Of a stretch of 64,000 nt of DNA, positions 37,801-48,959 are shown piece after piece; the stretch's first letter is position 1; each line of letters opens with the position of its first letter. The notes below the pieces were generated by a model. The model had not been told where the DNA came from. It ran no database searches and was given only the letters and a program-made list of their open reading frames with translations. Position numbers and translations under genes: made by a program. Location of the stretch: NCBI GenBank assembly GCA_905220665.1, contig CAJNAR010000159.1:248001-312000 (forward strand), given 5' to 3'. Origin of the DNA: Albugo candida. Taxonomy: Eukaryota > Oomycota > Peronosporomycetes > Albuginales > Albuginaceae.

Positions 37801-38201
37801 AGAAACAGCGAACCCTTTATCAGGATAAGGGTGTTTTCAAAAAGATATCGCTGAGAGGGGCTCTTGAGCGCTGGTGCAAGATTGATCGCTCGGGTGTATT
37901 GCTATACTACAAACGTGAAGGAGACAGAAATCCTCGTGGCCGGATTGAGCTCAGTGATCCAACTGTGGAAGTTACGTATGAGGAAATGAATCCGACCTCA
38001 TTAAATTTTACAATATCGACGACTTCAAAGCAAGTACGATTTTTGACCAAAGATAGAGCTGATTTGATAGGATGGGTTGAAGCATTACAAACGACGTTGA
38101 GTTATTTTTCTCACATCCGATCGTCAATTTTAAGCCCTGAAGCTCTGGATCACACCGACACGGTAGATTCTGAGAATTTGAGAGCGACACTCGGATTTTA
38201 A
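34864..38201 (+). CDS. WW-PDZ-coiled coil-PH scaffold protein
   Basis: Exons 34864-35156, 35239-35393, 35455-35591, 35644-35702, 35746-35887, 35944-36732, 36794-37480 and 37527-38201 (2937 nt, 978 aa). Exon 2 encodes a WW domain (LPPFWTVHESKSRNGLKYYASKTGHTQWHRPP in two parts: first Trp, YY pair, second Trp, then PP). Exons 3-5 encode a PDZ-like fold (FELEIEVTLNTEQLGLNLKQ, then RIRVGMRLTAIDGFSLVG and VIERLRHAPRPLRIRF). Exon 6 is a long coiled coil. The last exon ends in a PH domain (GVFKKISLRGALERWCKI.. to RADLIGWVEALQTTL). A 57-nt segment (37139-37195) inside exon 7 has GTAAGG..GGCAG ends and no stop. It may be an intron, giving 959 aa if removed. A signalling or cytoskeletal scaffold is inferred from the domains; partners are unknown. 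Confidence 0.85.
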
Positions 38202-39084
38202 TGTGCTATGGTTGCATTCCCTATCGTTCACTAACGGATCAAGGGTTTCAATCGCTGATTATTTTTGCGCAGGCGGCTTCTTGTGAAGTATACTAAACCA
38301 TCCTTGTTAATCTACTAAGAACCTTCTTTGTGAAATGTGACGTGACCGCTCAATATCCGCAAAGCTTTGTGTTTTGCAACTATACCGCTGTATTTACAAC
38401 CAGAACTTTCTTCTTGTGTGTAAGGGACAAAATATCACTGGTTGGACCGAAGCCAAGCGATATTGTCGTTATACTATACGAAGCTAAGACCTCAGAAGTA
38501 GTCGCTGAATAGGGCCATTCCCAATGCATCAAGGCTCATAAGCAGGTCTGACAAAAAATTGAAGCCCAGAGACCAGGTTGCCAGCTAGAAAGCGCTCTAA
38601 ACCGAACTCTGTGTGTTCATGCCCTCAGGTATTTGGATGATGCAAAGGCGCTGCAGCATGCATTTATATGTGAGAACACATTATACTCTAATTGAGACCT
38701 AACAACTCAACTTTGATTCGATACCAATCTCGTGTCATTGCAATATCTGTCTGAGTATGGTTATACTACATTACAAGCATTCATAGCGCTGGATTGCACT
38801 GGAATTTCCCAGTAATATTCAGAAAATTCAAAGCGCCACTTTTGATCAAATCTTATTTTACGTCGGATTAGGTCTCTGAGCAACCGAAATTTGGTCCACT
38901 ATGCTGTGTCCCTACCTGTTGATGATGAATGAGCACGCTAATAAAACTGAAATTGCTCCTATTGCTGTACTAATTTATGGTAGAAACCTTTTCGACGAAG
39001 TAGTTGTCTAGCCGTTACAGATCTTGTGATTTTAGAAAATGTTTTATCACAATAAGATTGAGCAGCAGAGCTCACCCGACGAAA
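38202..39084. other. Convergent intergenic spacer
   Basis: About 0.9 kb between the 3' ends of the scaffold gene (+) and the DNAAF2 gene (-). No gene or repeat is seen. Confidence 0.5.
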
Positions 39085-41001
39085 CTAGTCGAGCTCATAC
39101 AAAAGTGAAGTACGCAACTGAATTCTCAGTGGCTCCTGTTCTGGAATCTTCGGCGCTTGAAGGATTGTTCCCGTGTCTTCATCATGTGATATTAATTTAT
39201 GAAGTACGAGTGCTGCATTTTCTGTTGCAGTATCAATTTCCCATGATCCGATTTTGTAAGGCACAATTTGTGTGTTAAATTCCAATTGATACATTTCTGA
39301 GGTTGAGGCTGAGGCGACATCTGATGATTGCGCATCGCTCTTCGTTTTACATTTAAAGTCCACTCGCAGACTCTTATCAAGACGATGCACTCGGATAGAG
39401 TCTGCTTCGATCAGTGGAACATGAATGAATATAGTCAATTCGGTAGCCGTCTCGTGAGTGGTGTACAGCGGAGCGTTAGCATGCTCCTCTACCATGACGG
39501 AATGATTTGATACAAGCGGGCGGTCTATCTCAGAGTGGCCCTCAGAGTCCCCGATTGATGTGTCTGTCTTTTGATAAATCGGGTCATTTGATACCATCAA
39601 AGCTGTTTCTCGGACAGGAATAAATGCATCGAACTCAACGCTTTTCGTTCTCGGTTTTGCCTTACTCGTAGATGATTTCTCAGCGCTTCGTTCCACATGT
39701 TCATATAGATGACCCGATAAGTCGGGATGCTCCTGCGGGTCTTCTGTTGCCTCTCGAACTTCAAAAGGGACTATGGGTCGTTGCGGGGTTTGAACGGGCA
39801 ATGTTATCACCAGTTCTCTTGTGCTCTGGTTGAAACGAGCGAATCCTTCATCTTTCAGAATAGGAAAAGGGAGGTCGACTTTTAATGTGTCAAACTCGTC
39901 TGAATGTATGATTTGTACTTCTTTCTCTGAAACTTCTAATATGATACCGTTGGAATTCTCACGTGACGGAAAGGGGATCTTGACTATGATTTCTTTCGGT
40001 CTTTTGAGATCTTTGGCATTGCCGTAACACATCATATGGTCCATCCAATCATGCTCACCACGATAAATGAGCTCATACTGCATTTCTTTCCTCGTTCGTG
40101 ACGTATTGATTTTTGCTGGCGTATTTGATATAGTCGTAAGCCCAGAAAGCGCCTCATTGTCAGAATATGTTTCTGGAGTTTCGAGTGGAGGCTGAAATTG
40201 GCTGCTGTGATCTTTCGGTAGGCACATGCGTATTGGTTCTCCAGACTTGTAGCACACTCCTTTCAGAATGCGATAGTTCTTATCCACGTTTGATGTACCG
40301 GTATCACAACCCTGATATTGCTTTCGAGTCGCTTCAATGGCGGTATCAATAAGCATTTTACGAAAAATTTCTTGCTTTCTGCTATTTTCAATTGTTCTCG
40401 GATGATACACGACATCGAAAGTAGATGTCGGATGACCATAATGATCTTTTTCCTTGCGCTCGGGACCAATGCTATAAGGTAAATGCCAATTTGTTCCTTT
40501 GGATGCTCCTGCTGAGGTCTCCATTGTACTTGATGGAGCTTTAATTTTTTCATGCATGCATACGTTGATAAATATCTTCCCGGTGGGTTCGTTCTCCTCC
40601 TCGCAACTGTACTTTGTTTTGATAACGAAAACAGGAATGGGAGTAATGAGAATTTTATCTTTTGGCACTTTGTTCTCGGCTTCTAATTGTTTCAAGTACG
40701 CTTCTGTTTCAGCGCGATTATTAGGGTCTGAAATCTCTTGCATGTACTCATCAAGCAGAGCGCGGAACTCCGGTTTTCTTAACGCGGACAGGAACGACTG
40801 CTGTTCTTCCGCTGTCATTGCATCATTGTGAGATCTTTTGTCATCATTCTCGCATTTGAACTTTTTCTCCAAATTGACGGTATTGTGAATGGAGCTACCT
40901 TTTTGCCACTCGTACTTATTCTCACTCATTTGTGCCGTTTGGATCATTTTGGCGGACGATCGCTTTGTCTGATGATTACAGTATCGCCGTATTTCAACCA
41001 A
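39085..41001 (-). CDS. DNAAF2: DNAAF2 / kintoun, PIH1-domain dynein assembly factor
   Basis: Single exon, 638 aa. The PIH1 region spans about residues 60-270: ALLDEYMQEISDPNNRAETE, PIPVFVIKTKY, GKIFINVCMHEKIKAPSS, NWHLPYSIGPERKEKD, FDVVYHPRTI and FRKMLIDTAIEAT. This order matches kintoun rather than the shorter PIH1D1/2. A C-terminal CS-like (p23) fold is visible (ATELTIFIHVPLIEADSIRV.. YQLEFNTQI..). Known role: a cytoplasmic co-chaperone with HSP70/HSP90 that preassembles axonemal dynein arms. Its presence implies motile flagella, consistent with zoospores. The first Met (41001) is used; internal Mets at codons 19 and 25 are alternatives. Confidence 0.92.
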   Translation of the reverse strand: MVEIRRYCNHQTKRSSAKMIQTAQMSENKYEWQKGSSIHNTVNLEKKFKCENDDKRSHNDAMTAEEQQSFLSALRKPEFRALLDEYMQEISDPNNRAETEAYLKQLEAENKVPKDKILITPIPVFVIKTKYSCEEENEPTGKIFINVCMHEKIKAPSSTMETSAGASKGTNWHLPYSIGPERKEKDHYGHPTSTFDVVYHPRTIENSRKQEIFRKMLIDTAIEATRKQYQGCDTGTSNVDKNYRILKGVCYKSGEPIRMCLPKDHSSQFQPPLETPETYSDNEALSGLTTISNTPAKINTSRTRKEMQYELIYRGEHDWMDHMMCYGNAKDLKRPKEIIVKIPFPSRENSNGIILEVSEKEVQIIHSDEFDTLKVDLPFPILKDEGFARFNQSTRELVITLPVQTPQRPIVPFEVREATEDPQEHPDLSGHLYEHVERSAEKSSTSKAKPRTKSVEFDAFIPVRETALMVSNDPIYQKTDTSIGDSEGHSEIDRPLVSNHSVMVEEHANAPLYTTHETATELTIFIHVPLIEADSIRVHRLDKSLRVDFKCKTKSDAQSSDVASASTSEMYQLEFNTQIVPYKIGSWEIDTATENAALVLHKLISHDEDTGTILQAPKIPEQEPLRIQLRTSLLYELD

Positions 41002-42352
41002 TCATTTTATATCATCTTGAGAACAAGCTAAAGCACAGTTGGAGCCGTCTTCGAAAGCGAAGTAGTCTAGTTAGTCGGTGCACTATAGATAGTTGGTGAA
41101 TTTCTCTTACTTTTATTTGCTTCAATGTGTATCTCCTAACGTATTTTCTGTAGTGCAAAATTGACATATGCGAGCGTCGCATAGCAGCGGCGACCAGGCA
41201 GATTTTAGGCCAATTTTCCGTGTAGGAAGAGATGAAGTATGACAGACGTGTGTACAGGTCTATCCCTATAAAGTTCAGCGTGTCGTCACTTTGGATTGAG
41301 AAGCAAGCTTATGGCATGATAGCTGATAAAACGAGTCTGAGTGTCGTTAGCGGCTCAAATAATAGTGTGTTCTGACTTTTCCGCTCAACGTATGTGTGCT
41401 CTTTGATCATTCAGGAATGCAGTAGAGCGTTCAAGAGCGAGATAGATTCGCCAGAGCATTGATGAAGATGTGTGGATGGCATATCGAGGCTCCGTTACAC
41501 CGTCCACAAAGCATCTACCAAACATCGGAATACCAGCATTGTGGCCACATCCACAGCGAACTGACTCGGTTCCGATGCTTTATAATGCGCATCAGTGATT
41601 CTTTCCGGAGTTTGTTAAAGTTGAAATCATGGTTAATGAAAAGGAGGCTGTACGTTTTTCCGTCCTGCATCTGCACCAACATTCGACGGTGTTGTCACTT
41701 CTGAGTGAGACGCTAACGGGAAGCTGAAACGAGCGAATCCTAAATGCAGAATGTAGAGGAGCGTCCGGTACTGTTCACAAAGTCGATCGGGTACTGGATA
41801 TCATAATGTGCCTCAAGACCAACATGGTCGGTTGTATCATGTATAGCGCATTCGATGGTTGAGGGAAATTATGCGACAAAATTTGTTAGTTGCAGCAGAC
41901 TCTCGTTTGAGGACAACGACATCATACAATGCTGTACTCGTTATTCCTACTACACCCACGGCCACCCTGGTTCTCCAATTTCGACCTTTTAAGCACGTCC
42001 TCGTCCGTACCCTCTTGATGCTAATCCACCGCGAGCTCTCGTACGTCTTCCTATGACCGCCTGTCAATCTACAATCATCAAAATTTTAGTGCCCGCAGCT
42101 CAAAGCGTCGTAATCTCTTAAGTAAGGCCTTCATTCTAGACGAAGCGCAGGTTTTGGTAAAAAACAATCCACACGACGCTGAAGTTGACCTTCAGTGATT
42201 GCAGCAACGACATGCTGCTTCACAGAGTGTGATACCGGCCAGTCTCTATTCGTCGTACTTATCCTATTCTCACGACGTTCTTACCCAAATCTAGCTCGAC
42301 GCAAATCTAGGATTCTCCCGTCATAACTTGCTTCTCCATCCTCATTGAATCC
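41002..42352. other. Divergent intergenic region
   Basis: 1.35 kb between the starts of DNAAF2 (-) and the dioxygenase gene (+). Short overlapping ORFs on both strands (41837-42067) have no recognisable features. Confidence 0.5.
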
Positions 42353-43249
42353 ATGCCCTTCTTCTCCACGTCGTCCGCGAAGGGACTGACGCAGTCTCAA
42401 ATTCATTTCTTCCATAAGAACGGGTACCTTCACCTTTCTAACGAGCTGTCTGTCAATACTTGTCGCAGTCTACGACAACGTGCCATGCATCATGTCGAGC
42501 AATTCCAGCAAATTGCATCTACGTCGCCGACGAATGAATCGACACAAAATTTGGCGGATCGTGCTTTTTTGAGTTCGAGTGATCGAATACACTGTTTCTA
42601 CGAAAAAGAAGCTTTAGATCAAGATGGGAAGCTACTCGTACCCCCACACAACGCGATCAGTAAAATCGGGCACAATTTACACAATCTAGACGTCTTATTT
42701 CAGCGCATCAGTTACTCCAACCGCGTCCAGGAAATCCTGAAAAGCCTCGAATATCGCCGCCCTGTAGCCATTCAGTCTATGTTTCTCTTCAAGCAGCCTC
42801 ACATTGGTGATGCAGTTAATCCGCATCAAGATGGTTCCTTCCTGGCGACCAATCCGCAATCTGTTATAGGCTTTTGGTGGGCCTTGCAAGATTGCACCGT
42901 GGAGAACGGTTGTCTTTGGGGTCTTTCTGGATCACATCGATCTATTCCAATTCAGCAGCGCTTCCGAAGGACAACCCAATCCGAATTTGAGACAACGGGC
43001 AAGATGGTTACTTTTGATTCGCAACGTCCGATATCAGTAACATGCGATGTTCCCATTTTAGCAAAAGCTGGTGATGCTGTGCTTTTACACAATGCCTTTG
43101 TACACAGCAGCGAGCAGAACAAGTCTGAGCGCTCAAGGCACGCTTTTACCTTGCACGTAATCGAAACGAAAGATACAACATATGAAGCGGAAAATTGGTT
43201 GCAGCCCGAAAAGGGAATAAATTCTCTGCCAGTAATGTATTCAACGTGA
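42353..43249 (+). CDS. PHYHD1: PHYHD1-like Fe(II)/2-oxoglutarate dioxygenase
   Basis: Single exon, 298 aa, close to the usual PHYHD1 length (about 291). N-terminal QIHFFHKNGYLHLSNEL is the family's typical start. RPVAIQSMFLFKQP and NPHQDGSFLATNP give the HxD iron ligands. GFWWALQDCTVENGCLWGL and GSHR follow, with the distal His and the 2-oxoglutarate-binding Arg in HNAFVHSSEQNKSERSRHAF. All catalytic residues are therefore present. PHYHD1-type enzymes are soluble dioxygenases of uncertain natural substrate and distinct from peroxisomal PHYH; no N-terminal PTS2 is seen. The last gene before the transposon block. Confidence 0.93.
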   Translation: MPFFSTSSAKGLTQSQIHFFHKNGYLHLSNELSVNTCRSLRQRAMHHVEQFQQIASTSPTNESTQNLADRAFLSSSDRIHCFYEKEALDQDGKLLVPPHNAISKIGHNLHNLDVLFQRISYSNRVQEILKSLEYRRPVAIQSMFLFKQPHIGDAVNPHQDGSFLATNPQSVIGFWWALQDCTVENGCLWGLSGSHRSIPIQQRFRRTTQSEFETTGKMVTFDSQRPISVTCDVPILAKAGDAVLLHNAFVHSSEQNKSERSRHAFTLHVIETKDTTYEAENWLQPEKGINSLPVMYST

Positions 43250-43710
43250 GCTTTGGCGTAGCAAGTCATGGTAGATGCTTTGTTGTCAAAATACATTGTC
43301 GGGTTGTTCCCGGTTAATCAAATTATATGTATGCATGGTAGAAAAAGCTAGGTCCCACACAGGCACGTATTCGCATATGCGGTTCAACACTGCTCTCAGG
43401 AAATTGTGGCGTAATGGTGAATCGCTCAAATCATCATCCACGCACCATCAAAATTGATCAGCCTTAATGCCTGCAAAAGACGAAAGAACCTAGCCGTAAA
43501 GAGTCATAGCAAACAAGCTCGTGCGGTCTCCTATCATCGCGAGCTACGAAAGTGTGACGGCGATTGTTCCGCCATTGCTTAGCAAAATATGACATTGAAA
43601 CCCCAATGCAATGATAGTGTGTGCAGCGCTGATCTAAAGGCGACTGTTGCAAACCTTCCGGATGTCCTGACTCCGTAGACCGTCATATCGCAACCTCAGT
43701 GACATATACC
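43250..43710. other. Spacer before transposon block
   Basis: About 460 bp after the dioxygenase stop. No gene is recognised; it ends at the inverted LTR copy. Confidence 0.5.
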
Positions 43711-43764
43711 ATCGGTTGATAATGGCGGTTGAATGGAAACCATTCGGAAATGCATCATACTGTA

Positions 43765-45109
43765 CAGTACCCTACCAAAAATTTTGTCGTTTTTTTTCAT
43801 CCATATTTTTTTAGATCTAACCAAGCGCACTTCAAGCACAATTACACAAGCATCTTCAGCTCAATGTCTCTCAAACTTTCAATACTTGTTCTAATGCATA
43901 TGAAGAAGTTTCTCCCCAAACATTATTGATATAGATTAAATTTTAGACATTTTATTAATATTGGAGTATGGGTTATGCTATCAACGAGTTGATCCGCCAT
44001 TTGAAGCAAGAACTGCCTGAATTCTGCCTTGGAGGGTGTCGACTAATCTTTGCAACGAATTTCCATCTATCTTGGATCAACATCTTGAATTTGATACCAC
44101 AATTCTTTTTCATTTTTTGCCATGGGAAGCTTCTGGATCTAATATTTGAGTCTCGCCCACACATGTTCGATTGGGTTCAGGCCTGGGGAATTTGGTGGCC
44201 AATTCAGCTTTTCAATGCCTCTTTCATCCCTCCATTTCTTGAGGGCATTGCTTCGATGAATTGGAGCACTATCTTCCCATTAACACTGGACCATCGAGCT
44301 TAGCCCAAAATCTTCCCAATTCAATATCATAGACTTGTTCACTAAAGTCAAGTGCTGTCCGCCGATTCCGATCCATGCAGATCAATCGACTCTTCTTTTT
44401 TCCTTGAAAGGAACCCCATACCATCACTGAGTAGCGCCCTGATTTGAAAGAGGGCGCCAGACAGTCTAGATTGTACCTCTCATAGGCTGTTCTCCAGACA
44501 AGGACCTAGGGGTAATTCTTGCCGATTTCAAAGCTGGCTTCAGGTGTCCAGCAGACCGAATTCCAGAACGGCATAGTTGCATTTTTGTGTTTCCGTGCAA
44601 ATTACAGTCGACAGGCAATATGCTTTGCACTTAAAACTGGCCTCCTGGGCCCTACGCGAGAAAATAATCCAGTTTCATGAAGTCACCTTTTTGTTATTGA
44701 CGGGCTGACTTGGACAGTCATTTGTTGGTCATGTCTTGAAGGGTTGCCCGCCGATCTTCCTTGACTTTGCGAGCCAAGTGCCTAACATCCCTTTCACCAA
44801 GTTTTTTTGGTCGTCCTTGGCTTTTCCTGGGAGTAACAATGGAGTCATTGTGGCTGCGCTTCACGATGCGCTATACTTGTCTTTGGCTGATTCCGAAATG
44901 AGCTGCAATCAAGGGAGTTTTCTGACCAGCCGACTTCATTCCGACCAGACTGCTGCTACACTGTATCTTCAATCGATAAGGTTTTAGTTTTCAGAGTTTG
45001 AGTGGCCATAGTTGTAATTTTGGGAAGTGAGACAAGTGTAGGGGAAGGGAGCGCGTCGTCAATTAGAACTTCAAATATAAAAAACGACAGTCTTTTTGGT
45101 AGGCTACTG
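43765..45109 (-). mobile_element. Tc1/mariner transposon, 1345 bp, TA duplication
   Basis: The ends are CAGTACCCTACCAAAAA on the left and its imperfect inverted copy (CAGTAGCCTACCAAAAA on the minus strand) on the right, extending about 35 bp (..GTCGTTTTTT). A TA dinucleotide flanks each end (43763-43764 and 45110-45111). CAGT..ACTG termini with TA duplication are the Tc1 hallmark. The uninterrupted paralogue at 53.4 kb confirms the boundaries. It encodes a decayed transposase on the minus strand. Confidence 0.92.
43970..44985 (-). pseudogene. Tc1-like DD34E transposase, broken
   Basis: Read on the minus strand. The N-terminal helix-turn-helix is near 44790-44950 (KSAGQKTPLIAAHFGISQRQ, then RIVKRSHNDSIVTPRKSQGR). 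The core follows (GRYSVMVWGSFQGKKKSRLI; WEDSAPIHRSNALKKW), ending WPPNSPGLNPIEHVWARLK. Between the Asp of EDSAP and the Glu of NPIEH there are 34 residues, the DD34E signature of Tc1. Several in-frame stops (for example after QRQV, after VQC and after ARLKY) and frame changes make it non-functional. The region around the first catalytic Asp is too decayed to place. Confidence 0.9.
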
Positions 45110-46309
45110 TACATCGGTGTATTATGGACAGTAGGGTACAAGTAGATGTGTGGAACACGTCAGTCTAAAACATTTGACAATTAAGCAATAGCTGTGGGTG
45201 ACCAGTTTACCAAGGCTTAGATCAACTAGGATAGTGAAATAAATATGGACCTTTGCTCGATAATATAATGTGTTAATTTAGCTTTACATTGCTAGGTAGT
45301 GTTTCTGGATTATTCCAGCCCTCTTGACCAAGAGCCTCGGGTAGTCTAATCCGGAGTCCACCAGAAAGAACTTTGATATACAGCTTTGAAGACATGTACC
45401 AAGCAACAGGGAGAGATAGGAGGCTTTTAAGTCAGGAACTCGATAATCGAGAAGAAATCTTCATGTCGGAAGTTCCGATATCCATTTTACGGGCGATATA
45501 GATCCAAGGATGACGAACACGGAACGCGTACTCCTAGTGGAATGGAAAATAGCGAGAAAGAAGCCAGTTGGGAAGACTGGTAAATAGAACGATGGAGTCA
45601 ATACCATTTCAATCGGACATTCCGCTGTTTTCGATGTATTGGAAGAACTTGGTGGGCTGAGTTTTCAATGTGGACTCAAAGGAGGATGTAACGGAGGAGA
45701 TGCTTACGAAGTGTGAACAAATAATGCGAGTCTGGTGCTAGCGCTGGAGCAATCCGTCAAGTCTTTGCAAATTTGAAAATCGATTTGGATGTGCCCGATA
45801 CCTATTCTCGATGCTTGAGAGAATTCAAGAATTCAAGTACAGGTCTAAACGAGCTGGCTTACTGGGATATTTTAAGAAGAGCGCAAAAAACGATGAAAAT
45901 TGCTCGTTAACGCGGTTAGACCTATAAATCTTCAGTTCCGAATCCATTAATTGAAGTCGGTGGCACGCGGTCAGATCCGAAGATGCTATATGAAGTTTGA
46001 CAAAACAAGAACCACAATTCAATCAATGTTATTTGGCAAGAAAATCTCTCAAGACTGCAATTAGAGACCTCAAACTGAATGCTGAAAAAGTAAAGTAAAA
46101 TGTCCAGTGGAGAAGTCGAAAATCAAAGAATTAAAGATCAGTCACATGCACACATGCCTTGTTCCAAAAACAAAAATCAAAAATAGCGATGCGGCTTATG
46201 CGGTAAATAAGCCAATGGAAACCGAAACAGGGCTGCTCGAAGTGTGGTCAAGATGACTGGCTGAGTAAATGTACGAGCCTAACCGTAGCTACTAAAGTAA
46301 ATGCGTAGA

Positions 46310-46910
46310 AGTTACGACGTTTGAGTCCTATGAAGCAAAAAACTTGATGGTTTTATTTGAAACGGACAGTGGAAAAGCTATCATTATTCCTGCTTATCTA
46401 GATAATGGAGCAGATGATACCGTTATCCCTGAAAGTTTGATCAAAACGTTGCTCTATGCCGGGATGGAGCTCCATGTGAAGAGCATTTGGTCAAGGTAGT
46501 ACCGTATGGGAAGCGTAGAAGTCCTTTTGAGACTGTTACCAAAAGGTGAATATGCAGTTTGGTCTGGAAAATCCAGTTGGTCCAGTAACGTTCGCGGATA
46601 CTGATTGTTATATTGTTCAAGAAGCCGCGGGGGAAATACATATTGGAAAATCTTTGTTATTTGCGCTTGATATAGACGTCGAAGAAGAGCTTCTTTATTT
46701 TGGGGAGAGAGTTGAGGGGGATGGTGGACTTATGGAAGTTGACGAGTGCTTAGGCAGAGGACCTCAAGACTGTGGAAGAATCGATATACGGATGGTAATT
46801 GCCTCAACTAATAATGGTGTAGTGAAAGAACATCGGGAGACGTTAGTTCATTTCTTTCGAATTTCCAATGTTTTTTTGCGTCAGAACTATTCTCTTTAAC
46901 TGCTGCTGAG
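46310..46910 (+). pseudogene. Gypsy gag-protease remnant
   Basis: Shows the retropepsin-like signature AYLDNGADDTVIPESLIK near 46394-46446 (DNGA in place of D[ST]GA), preceded by GKAIII. The reading frame then breaks. A 117-codon open frame (46546-46899) continues with protein-like composition (YIVQEAAGEIHIGKSLLFAL). Upstream gag sequence (about 45500-46300) is full of stops and recognised only by context. Confidence 0.65.
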
Positions 46911-47007
46911 GCTGAGCCATTGTCGTTACAGCGCGTGAAAAGTGCACAACCGGTTCGTAAAACATTCAGAACGTATGCGCCCCTGATGATTTAAGTGACG
47001 AAGGAAC

Positions 47008-47186
47008 TATTGGAAATTGAATGACGTTGAAGTTTGTGTAAACGGCCATTCAAGAAGATTTCATTTTTCAGTTTAATGCGTGCCGTCTTCTATATCTATC
47101 GGGAAGCATATACATACGAGCACTTAGGGTTTGGGGAGATTGGCGATTATGTAGTATGTTCATACAATATTTTAATATAAACAACA
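47008..47186 (+). repeat. Copia 5' LTR, 179 bp
   Basis: Starts TATTGGAAAT (TGTTGGAAAT in the 3' copy, so TG has become TA) and ends ..ATAAACAACA immediately before the primer-binding site. It is AT-rich near its end. Confidence 0.8.
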
Positions 47187-47200
47187 GGTTATGAGCCCAA
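47187..47200 (+). other. Copia primer-binding site
   Basis: GGTTATGAGCCCAA directly after the LTR resembles the initiator-tRNA-Met complementary site used by many Copia elements (TGGTATCAGAGC type). Identification is by eye. Confidence 0.5.
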
Positions 47201-48959
47201 CAAGCTCGAACGATGGATACACTGTCGTTCGAAGTCAATTGTCATCGCAGGTGCGCGCGGAGGCGTGGACGATTTGATGTGGTAAAAGAACATGAAGAGA
47301 AGATTGCGTAAGTTGCCACAGGAAACGGAAATGATTTCTTCAGGGTAGTCAAGGGTTATGGCGAACAGAAGAAAATGATTAAGCTCATGCATTGCTTGAT
47401 GGGGCGATTGGATCGATTGGAAGGATCCCATAAAATAATTCAAGGACAGCTTTCTGGATGGGACCGGGTGAAAAAGATTGTGGGTGATATTAACATGTCA
47501 CTAACGGAAGATTTATTCGCGTCGGGAATGGGGCGTAAACCACGAATGCATATCGTTACATCCGGTTGGTCGAATCCATCGGCCAAGGCGGAACAATCAG
47601 AAGAGCCCCTGAGGTATAATAGACACCGGCAACCTGGTCATGGTTTACCGCCGTCGCAAGTGGACCAGATCTAAGCCACGGATATGAAGTATAACCAGGG
47701 TGGTACCTAAAATGTATCCTCAGCATGTAAATGATGCTCGAAGACCGGTACAACAATGTAGAAGTTTGTGCAGTACCCTGACGCATAAAGAGCTTGTAGT
47801 TCGTATGTTTGATGGAGAGGAATTGCACGAAGGACTTGGCTCTGGGTGGGTTTTTGTATTGGGGACGTCGTTTTGATAGACAGGTAAATTCGGCCCAGTC
47901 ATCGTGTAGCTTTTTATGGCGGAATACGTCAAAGTAAACATTCTCGGTCATTACATCCAAGGCATGGCTGAACGTTACTACTGTAAACAGCTGGAAAATT
48001 GATGGAACCAATTGCCGACTCTTCATTATGCGATGGAAAAGTACTTTAGGCTTATAATACCCATATCACTCCGGCTCAGTCGATGCGATTGTTTACGGGG
48101 CATAAGGATCCAAAGAAAACATGGAATGGACATTTCTATCACCCTGGCGAAAGTGTAGGAAGGTGCCGTGGAATATCTGGTCCTCAACAACATCGTGCAA
48201 TACGCGTCAGAAGACATGAGGGTCGTCATGATGGCGAAGGTTGAAAGCCACCGAACAGATTAGTTCCCAGCAGGCTGATGAATTGGCCAATTTTGCCCAA
48301 ATTTGGGATTCCGTAACGTAGAAACAACTGTCGGGAGACGTGGCGAATATCTCTCGAGAACCGAGATTTCGAGAGACTCGAAGGTGTATCAAATATGGTG
48401 AGACTGGATATTTGAGTGATGTGTCCTTATCGAATCGTGCAGGTCTCAAAATGTGCCGCTAACTTTATGCTGGCGATCGCAGCACATGAATTGGCGGAAA
48501 TGATTACTGGATATTGGAAGCGGATCAAATCGTCCCTAATGCAGAGATGAGTCGTGGTTAGAAAGATGTCGAAGAAGCCAAAGGTGTCTGTATCCAGCCC
48601 AACGGAGACGAGTAGACGATCAGCAAAGTGGGCAACGCAACACTGCGGGTCTCTACGGATGGCATGGTTCAGACTGTGCAACTTACCGAAGCGTATTTTG
48701 CGGTCAGACTTGATTACGGTTCGATATCGTATGACAAATCAGATTCCAAAAGCCTAGGTGCTCGGTCGCCGTGGCGCTCAGCGTGTACTGGATAGAAAAG
48801 TTTGGTCTTAGACGTGGACTTATCCAAAAGTGCTAATTATCAAAGCTTGAGTTCTTCGTACATAGCAGCCATATCGATACGTAAGTTCGGCGGCACTTGC
48901 GGACAACGCCGAGCTAAACGAAGACACTCCCACATACCACAACAGGGTGACTTATATGC

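Larger units (their letters stand above)
43711..45365 (-). repeat. Inverted old LTR copy, split by a Tc1 insertion
   Basis: The two outer pieces, 43711-43764 and 45110-45365, read on the minus strand, align along their whole length with the solo LTR at 53391-53696. Shared blocks include CTCCGGATTAGACTAC, AGAGGGCTGGA, CCACACATC, TACTGTCCATA and GGTTTCCATT. Together the pieces make roughly 300 bp. The terminal TG/CA is mutated and no target duplication is visible, so this copy is older than the one at 53.4 kb. The parent retroelement is not identified. Confidence 0.85.
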
